From Reticulitermes speratus (Eukaryota > Arthropoda > Insecta > Blattodea > Rhinotermitidae), in NCBI GenBank assembly GCA_021186555.1, contig JAJKFL010000011.1, positions 6,330,501 through 6,394,500 of the forward strand: DNA of 64,000 bases, read 5' to 3'. Below the pieces are notes generated by a model. That model was given only the letters and a program-made list of their open reading frames with translations, made no database searches and was not told the origin of the DNA. Every line of letters starts with the position of its first letter. The stretch's first letter is position 1. This document shows, one piece after another, positions 9,904 to 22,037 of the stretch. The position numbers and the translations under genes were made by a program.

Positions 9904-10422
9904 AGGCAACGTAGTGTACGTATAAACGTAATATTTAGGCGCGTTCGCCTAACGATTTTTGCCGTGGAAAGCTTTAAGTATTACATATTCTGAGTGTGCG
10001 TGTGTAGCCTTATTTTACAGCATTCAATGCGCATGCGCCGTATTATATTGTCATCTGTGGCCTGTCTAGCCGTACCGTATTTTTCCACATTATCTCACAA
10101 ACGGCACGATTTTCAGAAGAAAGTTATTGAACATAAAATGTATGTTTTGATTTTCTCTACAACTTTTGTCTGAAACATCTCTCATTCCCTGGAGAAGTGA
10201 GCGAGATATTATCATAAATGTACATAGGTCTTCATGTAAAGTACCCGTTTTTCTTGTCAGATTTTAATGAAACTTTAATTTTCTCGACAGGCTTTCTAGA
10301 AATACTCGAATGTCAAATTTCATGAAAATCTGTCCAGTGAGAGCCCAGTTATTCCATGCGGAGAGACAGACGAACTTGAAACTAATAGTCACTCTTCGCA
10401 ATTTTGCGAACGATTCTAAAAA
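9904..10422 (-). repeat. 550-bp interspersed repeat, copy 1
   Basis: Same family as 35928-36450 and 38428-38955, in opposite orientation. Shared blocks: acatattctgagtgtg, gcgcatgcgccgtattat, tcatctgtggcc, tttttccacattatctca, taggtcttcat, tttctcgacag. No ORF conserved among copies; class unknown. Confidence 0.7.
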
Positions 10423-10589
10423 GAGCAAAATGACACCTATAATATGTATACCAATAATCTATTGTTCAAGGGTGTGTGACTGTGATGTTTGATACCTGTT
10501 GGCCACGATTAACAACATATTCAACACAAAGTATCCTGCAGGTTACGTACCGATGTGGTCCTTACTGCTGTGACTATGTATGGTGAATC

Positions 10590-10730
10590 TCCTGGGATGT
10601 GATATCGTGTCGTCTGGTAGATAGACACCAACCTTTCCAAGAGATTTTCTGCCTGATGACTGAAGCGATAGGTCCCTCTTACACGTTGGTGCCTATCTAC
10701 CAGACGACACGACGTCACATTTCAGAGGGC
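10590..10730. mobile_element. small palindromic MITE, copy 3
   Basis: Arms gtcgtctggtagatagacac (about 10610-10630) and the complement gtgcctatctaccagacgac (10689-10708) fold around about 50 bp. The left end, cctgggatgtgatatcgtg, matches the copies at 2214 and 3362. Confidence 0.65.
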
Positions 10731-11114
10731 GGTACACTTAATTATTATGCCCGAACATAGAGTTATGTAAAATTAAATTTTAATATGGAGTCAATAACAG
10801 GGATACAAACAGACGTAGGTAGCTTATTGTCTAAATGGCTTAAGGCAGATTTAGGTCTCATTAATGATTCAATAGGCAAAATTAATTAAAATTAATTATA
10901 TGCAATCCCATGCCATTTAACAAATAATATTATGTATCTTGCCTACAAACGCGGCATTGTGTTATCAGAACTAAACAGTCAGCAGACAGAAAGAAATATA
11001 ACTATGTACTTATAATATTATATACTATATTATATATTATGCTATATACACGATCTAATAAAAATAGATCCTACTTGATTACATCTGATACTGAACTTAA
11101 TTATTATTTTTTTC

Positions 11115-11368
11115 CTATGGCTCGACAGCCCCTTGGGGGCCTGGGCCGCCTCATTTTTCGAGGCTTCACGATCACACACTTTAGACTCACCACACTCGGT
11201 AGGACTCCTCTAGATGAGTGACCAGCCCGACACAGAGACCTCTACCTGACAACACACAACACTCACAACAGACAGCATCCATGTCCTAGGCGGGATTCGA
11301 ACCCACGATCCTAGTAAGCTAGCGGCCGCAGACCCACATCTTAGACCGCACGGCCACTGGGATCGGCC
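11115..11368 (-). mobile_element. SINE-B, copy 1
   Basis: tRNA-derived SINE-B read on the minus strand: head ggccgatcccagtggccg, box B gtgggttcgaatcccgcc, then catggatg, gttgtgtgttgtcaggtaga, ctgggctggtcac-like and gaggagtcctaccgagtgtg, ending ggctgtcgagccatagg. Nine copies in this window. Confidence 0.85.
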
Positions 11369-11873
11369 TATAATATTATATACTATGTGTTATATACTGC
11401 TATATATACTATCTAATAAGAAGAGCTCCTACTTCACTATATCTGATACTATACCTGTTCTATATTACCTTTTAAAACACTCTACTGCCTGCAGATGGCT
11501 TGTGTTTGGCCGACACACGTAGCAGCGTTGATAAAGGAAGTATATTGTGCTCCTTGTTACAGTTCTTACGGACATATCGATTTGTAATCCATGACAGACG
11601 AAGGAGCTTTTACAACAGTGTTAATTTCTTAGAATTTGGATCTGGTTTAGGAGAGAGAAGAAAAATTTTGTTTGTTGACACAAGAATAATAATATTTCGA
11701 ATCGTGAAAATTAGCACTCAAACATAACACTCAGGAAACTCACAACGAGGCCTCACATGTTTTTGGAATGAATATTTCTTATTATCCTCATTTAATTTTT
11801 GGATTATGTGTATTGAATTCTTCTTACAATCGTTGTAATGTCGTCACAATTTACGTAATCAAAAGCTAATTGC
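11369..11873. other. unannotated AT-rich stretch
   Basis: Nothing recognised besides TATA-rich runs around 11370-11460, which also occur at 11020-11045 on the other side of SINE-B. Confidence 0.3.
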
Positions 11874-12030
11874 TTTGTGTAGGACATCATTTACGGAGAC
11901 ACTGCAGATCTACCCACATATCAAAGTTTGTGTAGCACGTCATGTACAGAGACACTGCAGATCTACCCACATATCAAACTTTGTGTAGCACGTCATGTAC
12001 AGAGACACTGCAGATCTACCCACATATCAG
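11874..12030. repeat. tandem repeat, 53-bp unit, three copies
   Basis: Units begin tttgtgtag at 11874, 11927 and 11980, each with gagacactgcagatctaccc. The first copy is the most diverged. Confidence 0.9.
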
Positions 12031-12198
12031 CTGTCTTTTGTATTCTGTACTGTAGGCCTACCTAAAATCCTTATTCAAGCAAAATGGTGTAAATGTGTAT
12101 CATAAGTATCAAATGGTGATGGGCTATCGCCGTGACAACCCAGTGTTAATTGTTACGTAATCTCAAGCTTTGTTCAGAACTGAACTCAAGTAATTTAC

Positions 12199-12245
<47 letters not shown>
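12199..12245. repeat. (ATT)n microsatellite
   Basis: Uninterrupted trinucleotide run. Confidence 0.95.
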
Positions 12246-12246
<1 letters not shown>

Positions 12247-12430
12247 ATCCTCAAGGCCTGCGCACAAAGCAAAATGATAAACGTACTTAAAATATTATAC
12301 TTGAATAGATAAGTGCTCATGTTTTTATTAATATTTGCTTGAAATCAAATTAAGAGCCTCTTCCCCATGCATTGCCTCAAAACAGGCAGGGTATTTATAC
12401 ATTATTTTGAGCTTCTACTGTAACATAATA

Positions 12431-12677
12431 TTCCCGATGGTGTCACTGGAATTTTTCATTGATATAATCGTTTCGGTCGCACTATGGCCCTGGGGTCGAC
12501 TCAGCCTCTAACAGAAATGAGTACCAGGAATATTTCCTGGGGGGTAAAGGCGGCCGGTGCGTAGGGCTGACAACCTTACCACCTTAATGTGATGACTGTC
12601 TAGAAATTTGGGAGCCTCAACCTCCTGGATCACTCAGGGCCTGTCCAGGCCTGTAATGGAATTGCTTTACCTTTTTT
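12431..12677 (+). mobile_element. SINE-D, copy 1 (5'-truncated)
   Basis: Starts inside the head at ttcccgatggtgtcactgg and ends gctttacctttttt. Flanked by an imperfect 15-bp target duplication beginning tactgtaaca (12416-12430 and 12678-12692). Confidence 0.85.
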
Positions 12678-12870
12678 TACTGTAACACGATATGATGTTA
12701 TTTTAAACATGGCCTTCATGTCTCATTAGTCACGTTTCTATGCTTACTCTTGGAGTTTCTACCTGCTGTATTATGCAAACAAGTTTCGTGCGAGTGTCAG
12801 TTTTTGTACTGGTTTAGCAAAACATTTTTGTTATAGTAATGACCCTTTTTTACTTCTGTAACTACTGCTA

Positions 12871-12874
12871 CACA

Positions 12875-12919
<45 letters not shown>

Positions 12920-12953
12920 ACTACTACTACTGCTGCAACTACTACTACGACGT
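12871..12953. repeat. (ACT)n microsatellite
   Basis: Mostly pure ACT/CTA run with a few interruptions, between two oppositely oriented SINE-D copies. Confidence 0.95.
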
Positions 12954-12975
12954 TGCGTAAAAGCTAAATGTATCC

Positions 12976-13258
12976 GATTACAGGTCTGGACAGGCCCTTA
13001 GGTCTCCAGGAGTTTGAGGTTCCCAGATTTCTAGACAGTCAGCACTTGAAGATGGTAATGTTATCAGCGCTACGCACCGGTCACCTTTACCCCCAAGTAA
13101 ATATTCCTGATACTCGTTTCTGATAGAGGCTCAGTCAAACTAAGACCATAGTGTGGCTGGATGGATTAAGTCAATGAAAAATTTTAATGACATAATCGGT
13201 AACCGATCCCTTGACCTTCCAAGCGCAATGCCTCAATCAACTGCTCCACCGCCTACAC
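12976..13258 (-). mobile_element. SINE-D, copy 2
   Basis: Minus-strand copy with diverged head (gtaggcggtggagcagttga region near 13240-13258) and the standard body (gcctctatcagaaacgagta, ggacaggccc). It faces copy 1 about 300 bp away. Confidence 0.8.
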
Positions 13259-13365
13259 GACATTACATCCGACAGTGAATTGCTGCCACCGTACTTATCA
13301 ACGCTACCCTTAGAAAGTGTCGGACGAAATCGGAGCACTTAATTTAAACACATTTATCTGATGTT

Positions 13366-13517
13366 AGCATTTCGGACAAGTTTATATTCAAAACGCAAGA
13401 TGCAGCATTTCGGACAAGTTTACATTCAAAACGCAAGATGCAGCATTTCGGACAAGTTTACATTCAAAACGCAAGATGCAGCATTTCGGACAAGTTTACA
13501 TTCAAAACGCAAGATGC
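13366..13517. repeat. tandem repeat, 38-bp unit, four copies
   Basis: Units start agcatttcggacaagttta at 13366, 13404, 13442 and 13480, nearly identical. Confidence 0.95.
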
Positions 13518-15070
13518 TATCCTTGTAACACTTTGCATACCGTTACTCAGTCCATCAGTCATTCATACAGTAAATCGGAAATTATACGTTCGGCTAGTCA
13601 TATAGTTACTAAGTCGACCAATTTTCAGTCAATCGAAAAGAATCGCTAATTTGAGGCATCTATAGCTCTGAAAATGAAACACAACTTGTGGAAAGAAAGG
13701 AAAGAGATGCGAGGGGAAAGCCCCTCACCGTGGCCACAAATGTCACGTGAACCAGCTTGAAGATGAACGCGTGTGTTCTCTTGAATTACATTGCTTCGCC
13801 GAACAGAAATGTGCTTTTGACAAACGACATACAACCTTGTATTGAACTCGAAGTAACTCTCTAAAAGTAGTTTTTTTAAGAGTTTCTCCTATATTCTGCT
13901 CTATTCACTTTATTACATTAAGAAATGTAAACAGCTTCCTTTGGTGCTCAAATGCTTTTTGTTACTCTCAAAAGATAGCTTAGTGCCTCTGTATAAGAAT
14001 CCTCTACTCTTTATGCCACTTAGATGTCGGCTCACAGTACCCAAATACCTGCGGCTATAACATTCTTGACTCCCATGCATATAAAACATTCACGCGAAGA
14101 GAGAAAACGTGATGTGGCATACTGGAACTGGATAAGGTTTTTTTGTTTCACAAAGGCATCTAGGGCACATTTGGATGATGACCGAAAACTGAGCGGCAGT
14201 GGGCGGATCATCTTGAGACCTAGCCGCCGGTGCTGATCAGATGCCATTCCCGCCGCCAAGTATGACTTTTTTAAGTTGCTTTCCATGTTATTGGATGAGT
14301 TGGCCAAAGTCATGACAAATTATATCCTGGACATCAGCTTCCTTACCCTTGTCCTGTAGGCAGCAACATATAAATGATACTCATGTAACCCTAACCTAAA
14401 AAATTCACGTTTCTTTGATTAAACTCGAGGATGTCAGATGTTTTCAAAAAGGTTAACTTTTTTTTCAATAAATTTAGTACAAACCTCACGCTATTTGAGG
14501 CCACCCCAACAGCGTAATTTTAATTTGTTGCAATCAGTAAAAAAATGACCGGACTTGATTTACTTGTGGGTTGAGAACGACATTAGAGCTACTGGCTGCG
14601 GGTTTTTTTAAATGGTGTAGGCTTTGGATGTGGCACAATTATAAACCTCCTTCTAATGCAGGCTCTAATTTCTTTGTAAATTATACAAAAGCAACATGGT
14701 GTGCTTGGGAAATTGTCTTTATTTTTTGTTAAACGGGGTACAATTTTTGTAATAGAAATATATATATCCTTTAGAGTATATCTCTGGTAAATATTATTTT
14801 GCAAGGGCTACTTCTCCCAGAAACCTGGTGTTAGGATTGCAGTAATTTCGTACTGATTTAATAGATAAAGTTATATTCTGAAATCAAGAGAGTACAAAAA
14901 ATACTTGAGGTAAATTTTGAACTGTTTTGCTGATTGTCTTAAAGCAGTGATGGTTAAATATTTCTTGCTGATGGCAAAATATTCCTTGCCCCGATAAATT
15001 TCGGCTCACTGAACTTTTAAGCTGGCAACAGTAAGGGAGAGTAGGACATTTTTGTTCTTGCGGGATGCGA
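13518..15070. other. unannotated stretch
   Basis: No repeat family or protein recognised. Short ORFs at 13646-13834, 14024-14313 and 14589-14804 lack supporting features. Confidence 0.3.
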
Positions 15071-15074
15071 ATGA

Positions 15075-15113
15075 TGATTATTGGGAGGGACACGTTATCC
15101 CGAAACGTCGGTA
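15075..15113 (+). ncRNA. degenerate ribozyme-like motif, GGGAC family
   Basis: Contains gggagggacacgttatcccgaaacgtcggtaa-type order (split here): stem II GGGA/UCCC, then CGAAACGUCGGUAA. The 5' core is degraded. The following tacgcgg-type DNA matches flanks of the 34-kb and 46.8-kb copies. Confidence 0.35.
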
Positions 15114-15677
15114 AAAAAATTACCACACGACGCCGCGTAATACCCCACAAGACCGCAGATTTAATTGTTTTAAAAAAGATTATTTGTAAATTTTCTATTA
15201 TCTGCAATAATATAACATCCAAAATTTTGCGGCATACCTAGGGGAACTCGCGGAACATTCTTTGAGAGCTGCTGGTCTAATATATCGGTTTTAAAATTGA
15301 AATGCTTTTGGAATTAATACGAAGGGCGGTAATCTTAACTGATGCTCGTCTTTGTTAACCGCAAGACAAACGTTTGAACATAACCATATGCTGCAACAAA
15401 CCGCAGCTTTTTTTTGCTTAGTACTCCGTGGCTTAATCTGGTCTTCCTAAAAAAAGATCACAAGCCACAAAACTGCGCAAACCAAAAAAAAAAAAGTCCG
15501 CTTTTTGACAAACTCTTAAAATTATTTTCTTAATCAAGAACACTTATGGTAGTGAGTTTTCTATGTAGTGCAACTGTGAAACAAAGTGACCCTTCATGGG
15601 TCGGCCCGACTTCGAGGGACGAGCGGTCAACTCTTCCGCCTAAATTCGCTCTCTCATAAAGCTCAAGGCCGTGAAAT

Positions 15678-15965
15678 CTTCTTCTTATTCTTCTTTTTCT
15701 ATGGCTCGACAGCCTTATATGGGCCTGGGCCTCCTCGTTTCGTCGAGGTTTCATTGATCACACATATTTAAGACACACCACAGTCGGTAGGACTCCTCTG
15801 GACGAGTGACCAGCTCGTCGCAGAGACCTCTACCTGACAACACAACACTCACAAGAGACAGACATCCAAGCCCCCCCCCCCCCCGTGGGATTCGAACCCA
15901 CGATCCTAGTAAGCGAGCGGCCGAAGACCCACGCCTTAGACCGCACGACCACTGGGATCGGCCAC
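15678..15965 (-). mobile_element. SINE-B, copy 2
   Basis: Full minus-strand SINE-B flanked by an 11-bp target duplication ggccgtgaaat (15667-15677 and 15966-15976). It contains a poly-C expansion at about 15870-15884 and a pyrimidine-rich tail complement at 15678-15699. Confidence 0.9.
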
Positions 15966-16516
15966 GGCCGTGAAATATTCTGCATAAATCAAACGTGACG
16001 TAGACCACGGACTCGCTAGCAAGAGGAACGCCAACAGCGATACCTAGCTGTAGTAGCATCAGCATTATGAATCCCTATTCGCATAACAACTCTTCCGAAA
16101 TGACAGATCAAATTAATAAAAGAAGGCGGAAAGAAGCTTCTTGTCTACGGTGCCTGGTGCCAAGAACCAGCAAGTCTTGGTGCTAACCTGTTGCTTAAAA
16201 CTGACCCTCCGTGTGTATGACCTCCAACACTTCCACCTGTTAATGCATTCATGCGTGGACAAAAGAAAAATGCCCAACTAAATAACAATTTATGTACATA
16301 TCTGATGTTTCTTTTATGATTTACACTAAGCACAAGACGGTGCGAATACGGACAATGTGTAATGCCTTAAGACTTCTGACATAGCCAGATTAGCTGTGAC
16401 GTTACTCACTAGAAATATGGTTATCTGTTATGACGTCCCACTAACCTTTGAACTATTAGTACTCTTAAGGCTATTCCAGACAGAGAAATTTATTTATGCT
16501 CTCCAAATAAATAAGC

Positions 16517-16781
16517 GCCGATCTCGGTGGCTGCACGGTGTAAGGCGTAAGTCTGCGGCATTTCGATTGCTGGGGTTGCGGGTTCTAATCCCACCGGGGG
16601 ACATGGATGTCTGTCTCTTGTGAGTGCTGTGTGTTGTCAAGTAGAGGTATCTGCCTCGGGCTGATCACTCGTCCAGAGGAGTCCTACCGAGTGTGGTGTA
16701 TCTAGTGTGATCTCGAAACCTCAACAATAAGGTGGCCTAGGCACGAGTAGGGCTGTTGGGCCACAAAAAAAAGGTAATAAA
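16517..16781 (+). mobile_element. SINE-B, copy 3
   Basis: Plus-strand copy ending in A-rich tail; target duplication aaataaata(a/t)gc-like at 16505-16516 and 16782-16793 (one mismatch). Head diverged (gccgatctcggtggctgcac). Confidence 0.9.
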
Positions 16782-16799
16782 AAATAAATACGCATCCCA

Positions 16800-17371
16800 T
16801 TTGAGCTCTCGTGTGCTGTAGGTCTTAGCCTTAAGTCAAATATATTGGAAAGCAGTTACGTCAAACAATGTAAGATAGAAGCAAATGAGATCAGTTTATG
16901 TCAGATGTGAGGTTCTCACGAAGGTAATTTTGAAGAATACTGTCTTCTGATATTAATTCCGTGTATTATGTTACTTCTTTACAGACGTTTCTGATGAACA
17001 TCCGTAAATTTTGTACCAGAATACACGGAATCACTTCCTATAAGACAGTGTTCGAAGTGTTCATCTGTATTTATTAGGTTTTGTAAAACAAACATTTTAA
17101 TTTTTGTCATTCTAACATGGCCTCTCAGTATCTGTCAGGTAAACGGGCTTGGTTTCTTCTAGCCGAAATCCCATCTCTTTCACTTCATTGTTTGATCTTG
17201 CTTTCTCTTTTTACCTCCAAATTTTATCTTTATCATCAGTCCATTTCTCAAATTTGTAAAGGTAATTGTGAGATTCAACATAATTGGATTATAAGAGACA
17301 TTAGTTGGGTATAATGTTCTAACTCCTACACTAGGGTAGTAATAAGGGCGACAATTTTTACCAGTGGATTT
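16800..17371. other. unannotated stretch
   Basis: Nothing recognised. Confidence 0.3.
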
Positions 17372-17383
17372 AGCGAAGCTGTC

Positions 17384-17661
17384 TTTTAAAAAAAGCAATC
17401 CCATTACAGGCCTGGACAGACCCTTAGGTTTCCAAGAGGTTGAGGCTCCCAGATTTCTAGATAATCGGCACATGAAGGTGGTAAGGTTGTCAGCCATACG
17501 CACCGGCCGACTTTACCCCCCAGGAAATATTCTTGGTACTCATTTCTGTTAGAGGCTGAGTCGACCCCAGGGCCATAGTGCGACCGAAACGATTATGCCA
17601 AGGAAATATTCCAATGACACCATCGGGAATCGAACCCGCGACGTTCCGGTTTGTAGCGTAG
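17384..17661 (-). mobile_element. SINE-D, copy 3
   Basis: Minus-strand copy with an intact 12-bp target duplication agcgaagctgtc (17372-17383 and 17662-17673). The 5' head is truncated just upstream of box B (gcgggttcgattcccgatgg region). The 3' tail appears as a TTTTAAAAAAA run at 17384. Confidence 0.9.
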
Positions 17662-17689
17662 AGCGAAGCTGTCGGTCTCCATAATACAG

Positions 17690-18370
17690 AATGTCGATGG
17701 TAGAAGAATGACAGGTCACATGGTGGAAGGTGGTGTTGATTCCTTACATAATGGATCTCTCTGCACTTAATGCGAGACCATAAATTCGATCCAAGGAAAG
17801 AGCCTGGATGTCGTCACGTACCAATAAAGTAATTGTTCTGGAAGTTGAGTCCTTCTACACGGAAGACCAGCGAATTGAACAGTTTGTTGGATTGTTCAAA
17901 AGGCATTGTACACGTTGAAACCATTCACTAGTCTTAGACATTTGGACATGCAATCTCACGCCTTTAAGAGTAACCACTATGTTGCCCTAATTAACATGTG
18001 TTTAACAGGTTGTTACAAAATTTGTGAATGGTTATAAGGTGTGTGAAGGCTGTTGGACAATAATAAACTGGTTTTATCGAAGCCACGCAGTCTGCAAAAG
18101 ATAATGAACCTTCTGTATATTAAATAACCATTCTCCATATAGGACGATGGCAGCCTTAAGGATCATTTTTAAATATTTTTTAAAAAAGCGACTAAAAATA
18201 AGGGTCAAGCAACGTCTTGCCGGCACTGGGGTGCCCCCTGCTGGGCCTCACTAGGAACTAGACTCCTTAATTCTCCAGACAAAAGCCTCCGGAAAGAAGA
18301 ATACAATAAATCGAAGGTTGAAATTGTGTCCAGGCTAATGGGACCGGTATTCTGAAACATATACACAACC

Positions 18371-18404
<34 letters not shown>

Positions 18405-19077
18405 GTGAGATAGAAGCTCTGTGGACAAATATCACGCTTGCTGGTTTTAGCTGTTTATAATGGCAGTTTAACCTGCATATATGAATACATGATTAGTTAT
18501 ATATTCTGAGGAGACAGAAGAATGGTGTTGCCGTCACAGGTTTTACTAATCACCCTGTCGTGGATTGTCCTGGTGCGCCTACATTATAGAAGACTAAATG
18601 TCTCGTGACAGAACCCGCTCTTTTTGGGCAGCACGCAGAGGTCACGGCATGGCGGAAGACCAAACGTTTCGGGTGGTCCGGTGACAAGAGCCATAGCTCA
18701 GATTTGCAAAAAGCGGTCAATACAGTAGTTTCTAAACTGTGCTGTCCAAAGTTGCAATAGCTGGCTGCGTGTAATTATTTCACGTCCCTCTACATGATCT
18801 CGCTGTACAGCACTCAGGTACTGTGGAAGGATATTCTCGTCGGATCCCTCGAACAAATTATTCACGATAGTTTGTTTATTTTGTACACCCATTGGAGTGT
18901 AATGAGCCGTACAGTTTACGGTACGGTAGCTGTGGTTGTCTACATGTTAAATTGGATTGCTCTATCCTCAGTCTTCAGTCCTATAAAGCCTGCAACATGT
19001 CATATATTTTGGACTTTGAGAACCAAAACGTTAACCTATTTAATGCAATCCATGTTCCGTGTAGTAGGTTGGTTTAT
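17690..19077. other. unannotated stretch with one (CT)n tract
   Basis: A (CT)n microsatellite lies at 18373-18402. No other structure or coding region supported. Confidence 0.3.
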
Positions 19078-19612
19078 TCATTCTGTAGTCTGTCTTACGA
19101 CAGGTCCGTAGCCTCTTCCAAAGCGAGTTCTCCACAGGGTGCGATCTAGTGCTTCCTCTTTCAATTTCCAGTATCTTCTCTTTTCCTTAACGTCATCCAG
19201 TAGCTGCTTACCTCTTCTTCCTCTTCTTCCCATCTTTTCTATCCTTTCCTCTAACTTTCCTTCAATCACGTGTTTCAGAAGGCAGTTTCTACGCAAGATG
19301 TGACCAATCCAGTTAGCCTTTCTTCTTTTTATTGTATGTACGATATTCCTCTCCTCCTTGACTCTGTGTAATACTTCTTCATTTCTCACACGATCGGTCC
19401 AACTGATCTTCTCCATTATTCTCCAGCACCAAATTTCAAAACTTTCCAGGTACTTCCGATCTACTTTCCGAAGTATCCAGGTTTCAGCACCATACAAAAC
19501 TATGCTCCAAATGTAGCACTTTACTAGTTTCTTCCTTAAATTTAAGTCCAGTTTGGTGGTGAAAAGAGTCTTCTTCTTGTTTAATGCAATAGGGTGGTTA
19601 TAGAGTGTGTGA
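19078..19612 (-). pseudogene. LINE ORF2 C-terminal fragment, IGHILRRN type
   Basis: Minus strand is open for about 180 codons. Segments typical of the region after the reverse transcriptase of a non-LTR element occur in order: KKLVKCYIWSIVLYGAETW, ESFEIWCWRIMEKISWTDRV, EEVLHRVKEERN, KANWIGHILRRNCL, then GRRGRRGKQLLDDVKEK and WRTRFGRGYGPVVRQTTE before the stop. The frame is intact but has no start or catalytic RT domain, because the element is 5'-truncated at about 19612 where the foldback element at 19616 begins. Related fragments: 29189 (RT part), 40283 and 49765. The exact LINE clade is not determined. Confidence 0.85.
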
Positions 19613-19660
19613 TCCAACAAATTGCACAATCAATAATATGTAATTATCTGTCACTTATGT

Positions 19661-19703
19661 ACCTCCTACATGTTTCAACCTCTACAAGGTCATCATCAGG
19701 GAA
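19661..19703 (-). ncRNA. hammerhead-ribozyme-like motif, site 2
   Basis: Minus strand: CUUCC, canonical CUGAUGA, linker U, stem II GACCU/AGGUU with loop UGUAG, GAAAC, AUGU, A, then GGAGG. Core complete. Confidence 0.55.
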
Positions 19704-19842
19704 GTATGTAAAACGGCATACAAGTACAGCAAATTCTGTCAAAGAAGCGCGTGTGTAGTGCTGAAATTATTATAAAATTTATTGCAACTCTACACGCGAA
19801 CATCTTTGACAAAATTTGCTGTATTTGCAGCCTTCTTATATA

Positions 19843-19885
19843 CCTCCCTGATGATGACTTGTAGAAGCCGAAACATATAGCAGGG
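19843..19885 (+). ncRNA. hammerhead-ribozyme-like motif, site 3 (decayed)
   Basis: Plus strand: CCUCC, CUGAUGA, U, stem II GACUU/AAGCC with one mismatch, GAAAC, AUAU, then AGCAGGGG instead of the UA-GGG junction. Probably inactive. Confidence 0.4.
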
Positions 19886-20461
19886 GCATAAGCGACAAAT
19901 AATTATTTATCATTGATTGTGAAATTTTATGCATCAAATACTTTATAATCTTAACATAATTTGTGTCTGTTTAAAAGATATTTTCAAACCGGTTAAAATT
20001 TGAAATTGCGAATTTTGAGGTTTTTATAGCTTTGGTGTTCAGGATCCTGGTCCTGCGGGATGCTGAGCTGTTTAGAGGTTAATTGAACTCATCGCTGTAG
20101 CGGGTAGATTAAGCAGTTACTCCATACAAATCGTAATGACCTAAAAGAACAGAATAATCAATTTGAAGCCTATTATAATATCCTGTTCAAAAGTGTCACG
20201 CTCCTTTGTTAAACACGTTTTCTGGGCATCATAGTGAAACGAGCGATATAACTTCTCTTATGGGAGATCAGCTTGTTAAAACATCGATCATAATACACGC
20301 CTTGAATATCGGACAGAATATTCGAAATTGCCCTCAATGTTACCTTTAGTCCGGTATATTATAGCGAGCCTCTTTTGTTACATATGAATAATACAATTTT
20401 TAAAACACGCAGATGTTAAAACTTGAATCATATTACGAAAACCCAAATTCTTTGCTACGTC

Positions 20462-20681
20462 ACAGCACCATTTGATAACCAATGTGGTCAATCAATCCTG
20501 AATTTTCATAAGATTCAATCACACTTTCGTGCTCCATTCTTTCCTGTGACTTTTTGACAACAGTTTTCCACGAGCGATTTTTACGACTTACTCCATCTGC
20601 ACTCAATTTTCTTTTTCCTTTAATTAACTCACACAGAAAAGTAGGCACAAGTACATAATTTATGTCAGTGTATTTTTCTCG
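20462..20681 (-). pseudogene. unidentified protein-like ORF without start codon
   Basis: Minus strand is open for about 70 codons and ends in TGA. The peptide has an even, protein-like composition, with KYTDINYVLVPTFLCELIKG followed by Lys/Ser/Glu-rich sequence and ending HIGYQMVL. There is no ATG in the open stretch, so it would need an upstream exon or is a transposase remnant. I do not recognise the family. Confidence 0.25.
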
Positions 20682-20774
20682 GTTAATTTTAATTTAAATT
20701 GGTAATATCTATATTCAAGTGGAAAGAGTATGTAAAATTCGGTTACCACCTCTAAAAACCGTGTTTGAGAAGAT

Positions 20775-20815
20775 CCCCTTGAGAATGGCTTCGTAAGCCG
20801 AAACATGTAGAAGAA
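20775..20815 (+). ncRNA. ribozyme-like motif, site 4 (decayed)
   Basis: Plus strand retains stem II GGCUU/AAGCC, CGAAAC, AUGU and UAG, but the 5' core reads UUGAGAA. Solo; no inverted partner noticed. Confidence 0.35.
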
Positions 20816-20819
20816 ATTT

Positions 20820-21296
20820 GAAGCATAATAACGTGTTCTTAAACACTGGTGTGCTTTTTTCGTATATGTTGATTCAACTGATGTTGTGTATATGCTTAAA
20901 CATGCAATATTTTAAGGGTCCGAATCACTTCATACTTCTAACTTAAGCAAATATTTCTCCTTGGAGTCATACTTTGGACATCACTGTTTCATATGGCATT
21001 GTAAGGCTCGAAATAAAACAAAATGGACGCTGAGATGACCCCACCTAACATTCTTGATCTGTTCACAACGTAGCACTAAAAGTTTGTTGTTCCCGTATTC
21101 AAACAAGCAGCAATTCTTTGAGCTCCATTGTGTGTCAGAGACCCGAGGTGACTCAGAAGTAAACCGTCTCCACATTTCCTGGTTTAATCACATTCACTGT
21201 TCTTTACAGAATATCCAGAGAGAATGGAACTCGTTTTAAACTGACCAGGATGTTGAAAGCTGCAACAAATCATCGCTTTACTGTTAGTAAATTTAA
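20820..21296. other. unannotated stretch
   Basis: Nothing recognised. Confidence 0.3.
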
Positions 21297-21393
21297 AGAT
21301 AAAGTTCACCCTAGAACAGGCCATGAAGGCCCAAAGGGGGAGTAGAGGTATAGCTCTACTCTTTCTTTAACCTCGGCGCTAGATGGGGGTGGT
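21297..21393 (-). mobile_element. SINE-C, copy 1 (3' part)
   Basis: Minus strand shows ccacccccatctagcgccga, ttaaagaaagagtagagcta, ccttcatggcctgttctagg and a terminal actttatcttta; the head is missing. Confidence 0.8.
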
Positions 21394-21988
21394 TGGTACT
21401 TTACTATTAGTGTTAATCGGTAAGTTGAAATGTTTTCCTTGTGGAATTAAAAACTTACGAATTACAGACGTTGATATAAAGAGAAATCCTCCCCGTTAAC
21501 CAGAGATGCTGGATCTATCAACGATCAGTTCTTTAATCTTTGTCGAATTTCGTACCGGCTTACTTTTGCTTTTTTCCAGGAAACGCCAATCACAGATGAC
21601 GAAAAATTGCATTTTATTAAGACTAGTGTTTAGCAAATGTCATAATCATGACACACTTTATATTTTTTCCAAGACAAACGTAGCAAGTGCTACTAGGCTT
21701 CCCTTCTCTACCACCAGGGCTTAGTTGCATTTCAGCTCCTTTTCACCCCATATATCTGCTCTCTAAAATGCCTTGTATGTTATATGTAGCACATGACATT
21801 GGCAATTCTGCAATCATATTCGGGAAAATCCATCATTAATATTGTATGTAGACCTATATAATTGCTGACTGAAAGCTAAACACGCAATATAGCAACTGTA
21901 AAAATTAATCAGTTAATCATATCGATCGAGCCAGATAAATTCATCACCCTCCATTTCTGTAATTTATAATTTGACGCTGCTGTTGCTG

Positions 21989-21995
<7 letters not shown>
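21394..21995. other. unannotated stretch
   Basis: Nothing recognised. Confidence 0.3.

Positions 21996-22033
<38 letters not shown>
21991..22033. repeat. (TA)n and (GA)n microsatellite
   Basis: tatatata followed by a long GA run abutting the next element. Confidence 0.95.

Positions 22034-22037
<4 letters not shown>

Larger units (their letters stand above)
19616..19933. mobile_element. foldback Penelope-like element, 19.6 kb
   Basis: Two inverted arms of about 150 bp (caatcaataatatgtaatta at left against its partner near 19900-19925), each with a hammerhead-like core pointing outward. The centre (about 19770-19790) is AT-rich. No protein is encoded. Confidence 0.65.

Noticed and set aside
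14884-15222. 112-codon minus-strand ORF
   Set aside because: It overlaps a ribozyme-like repeat unit and has no protein features.
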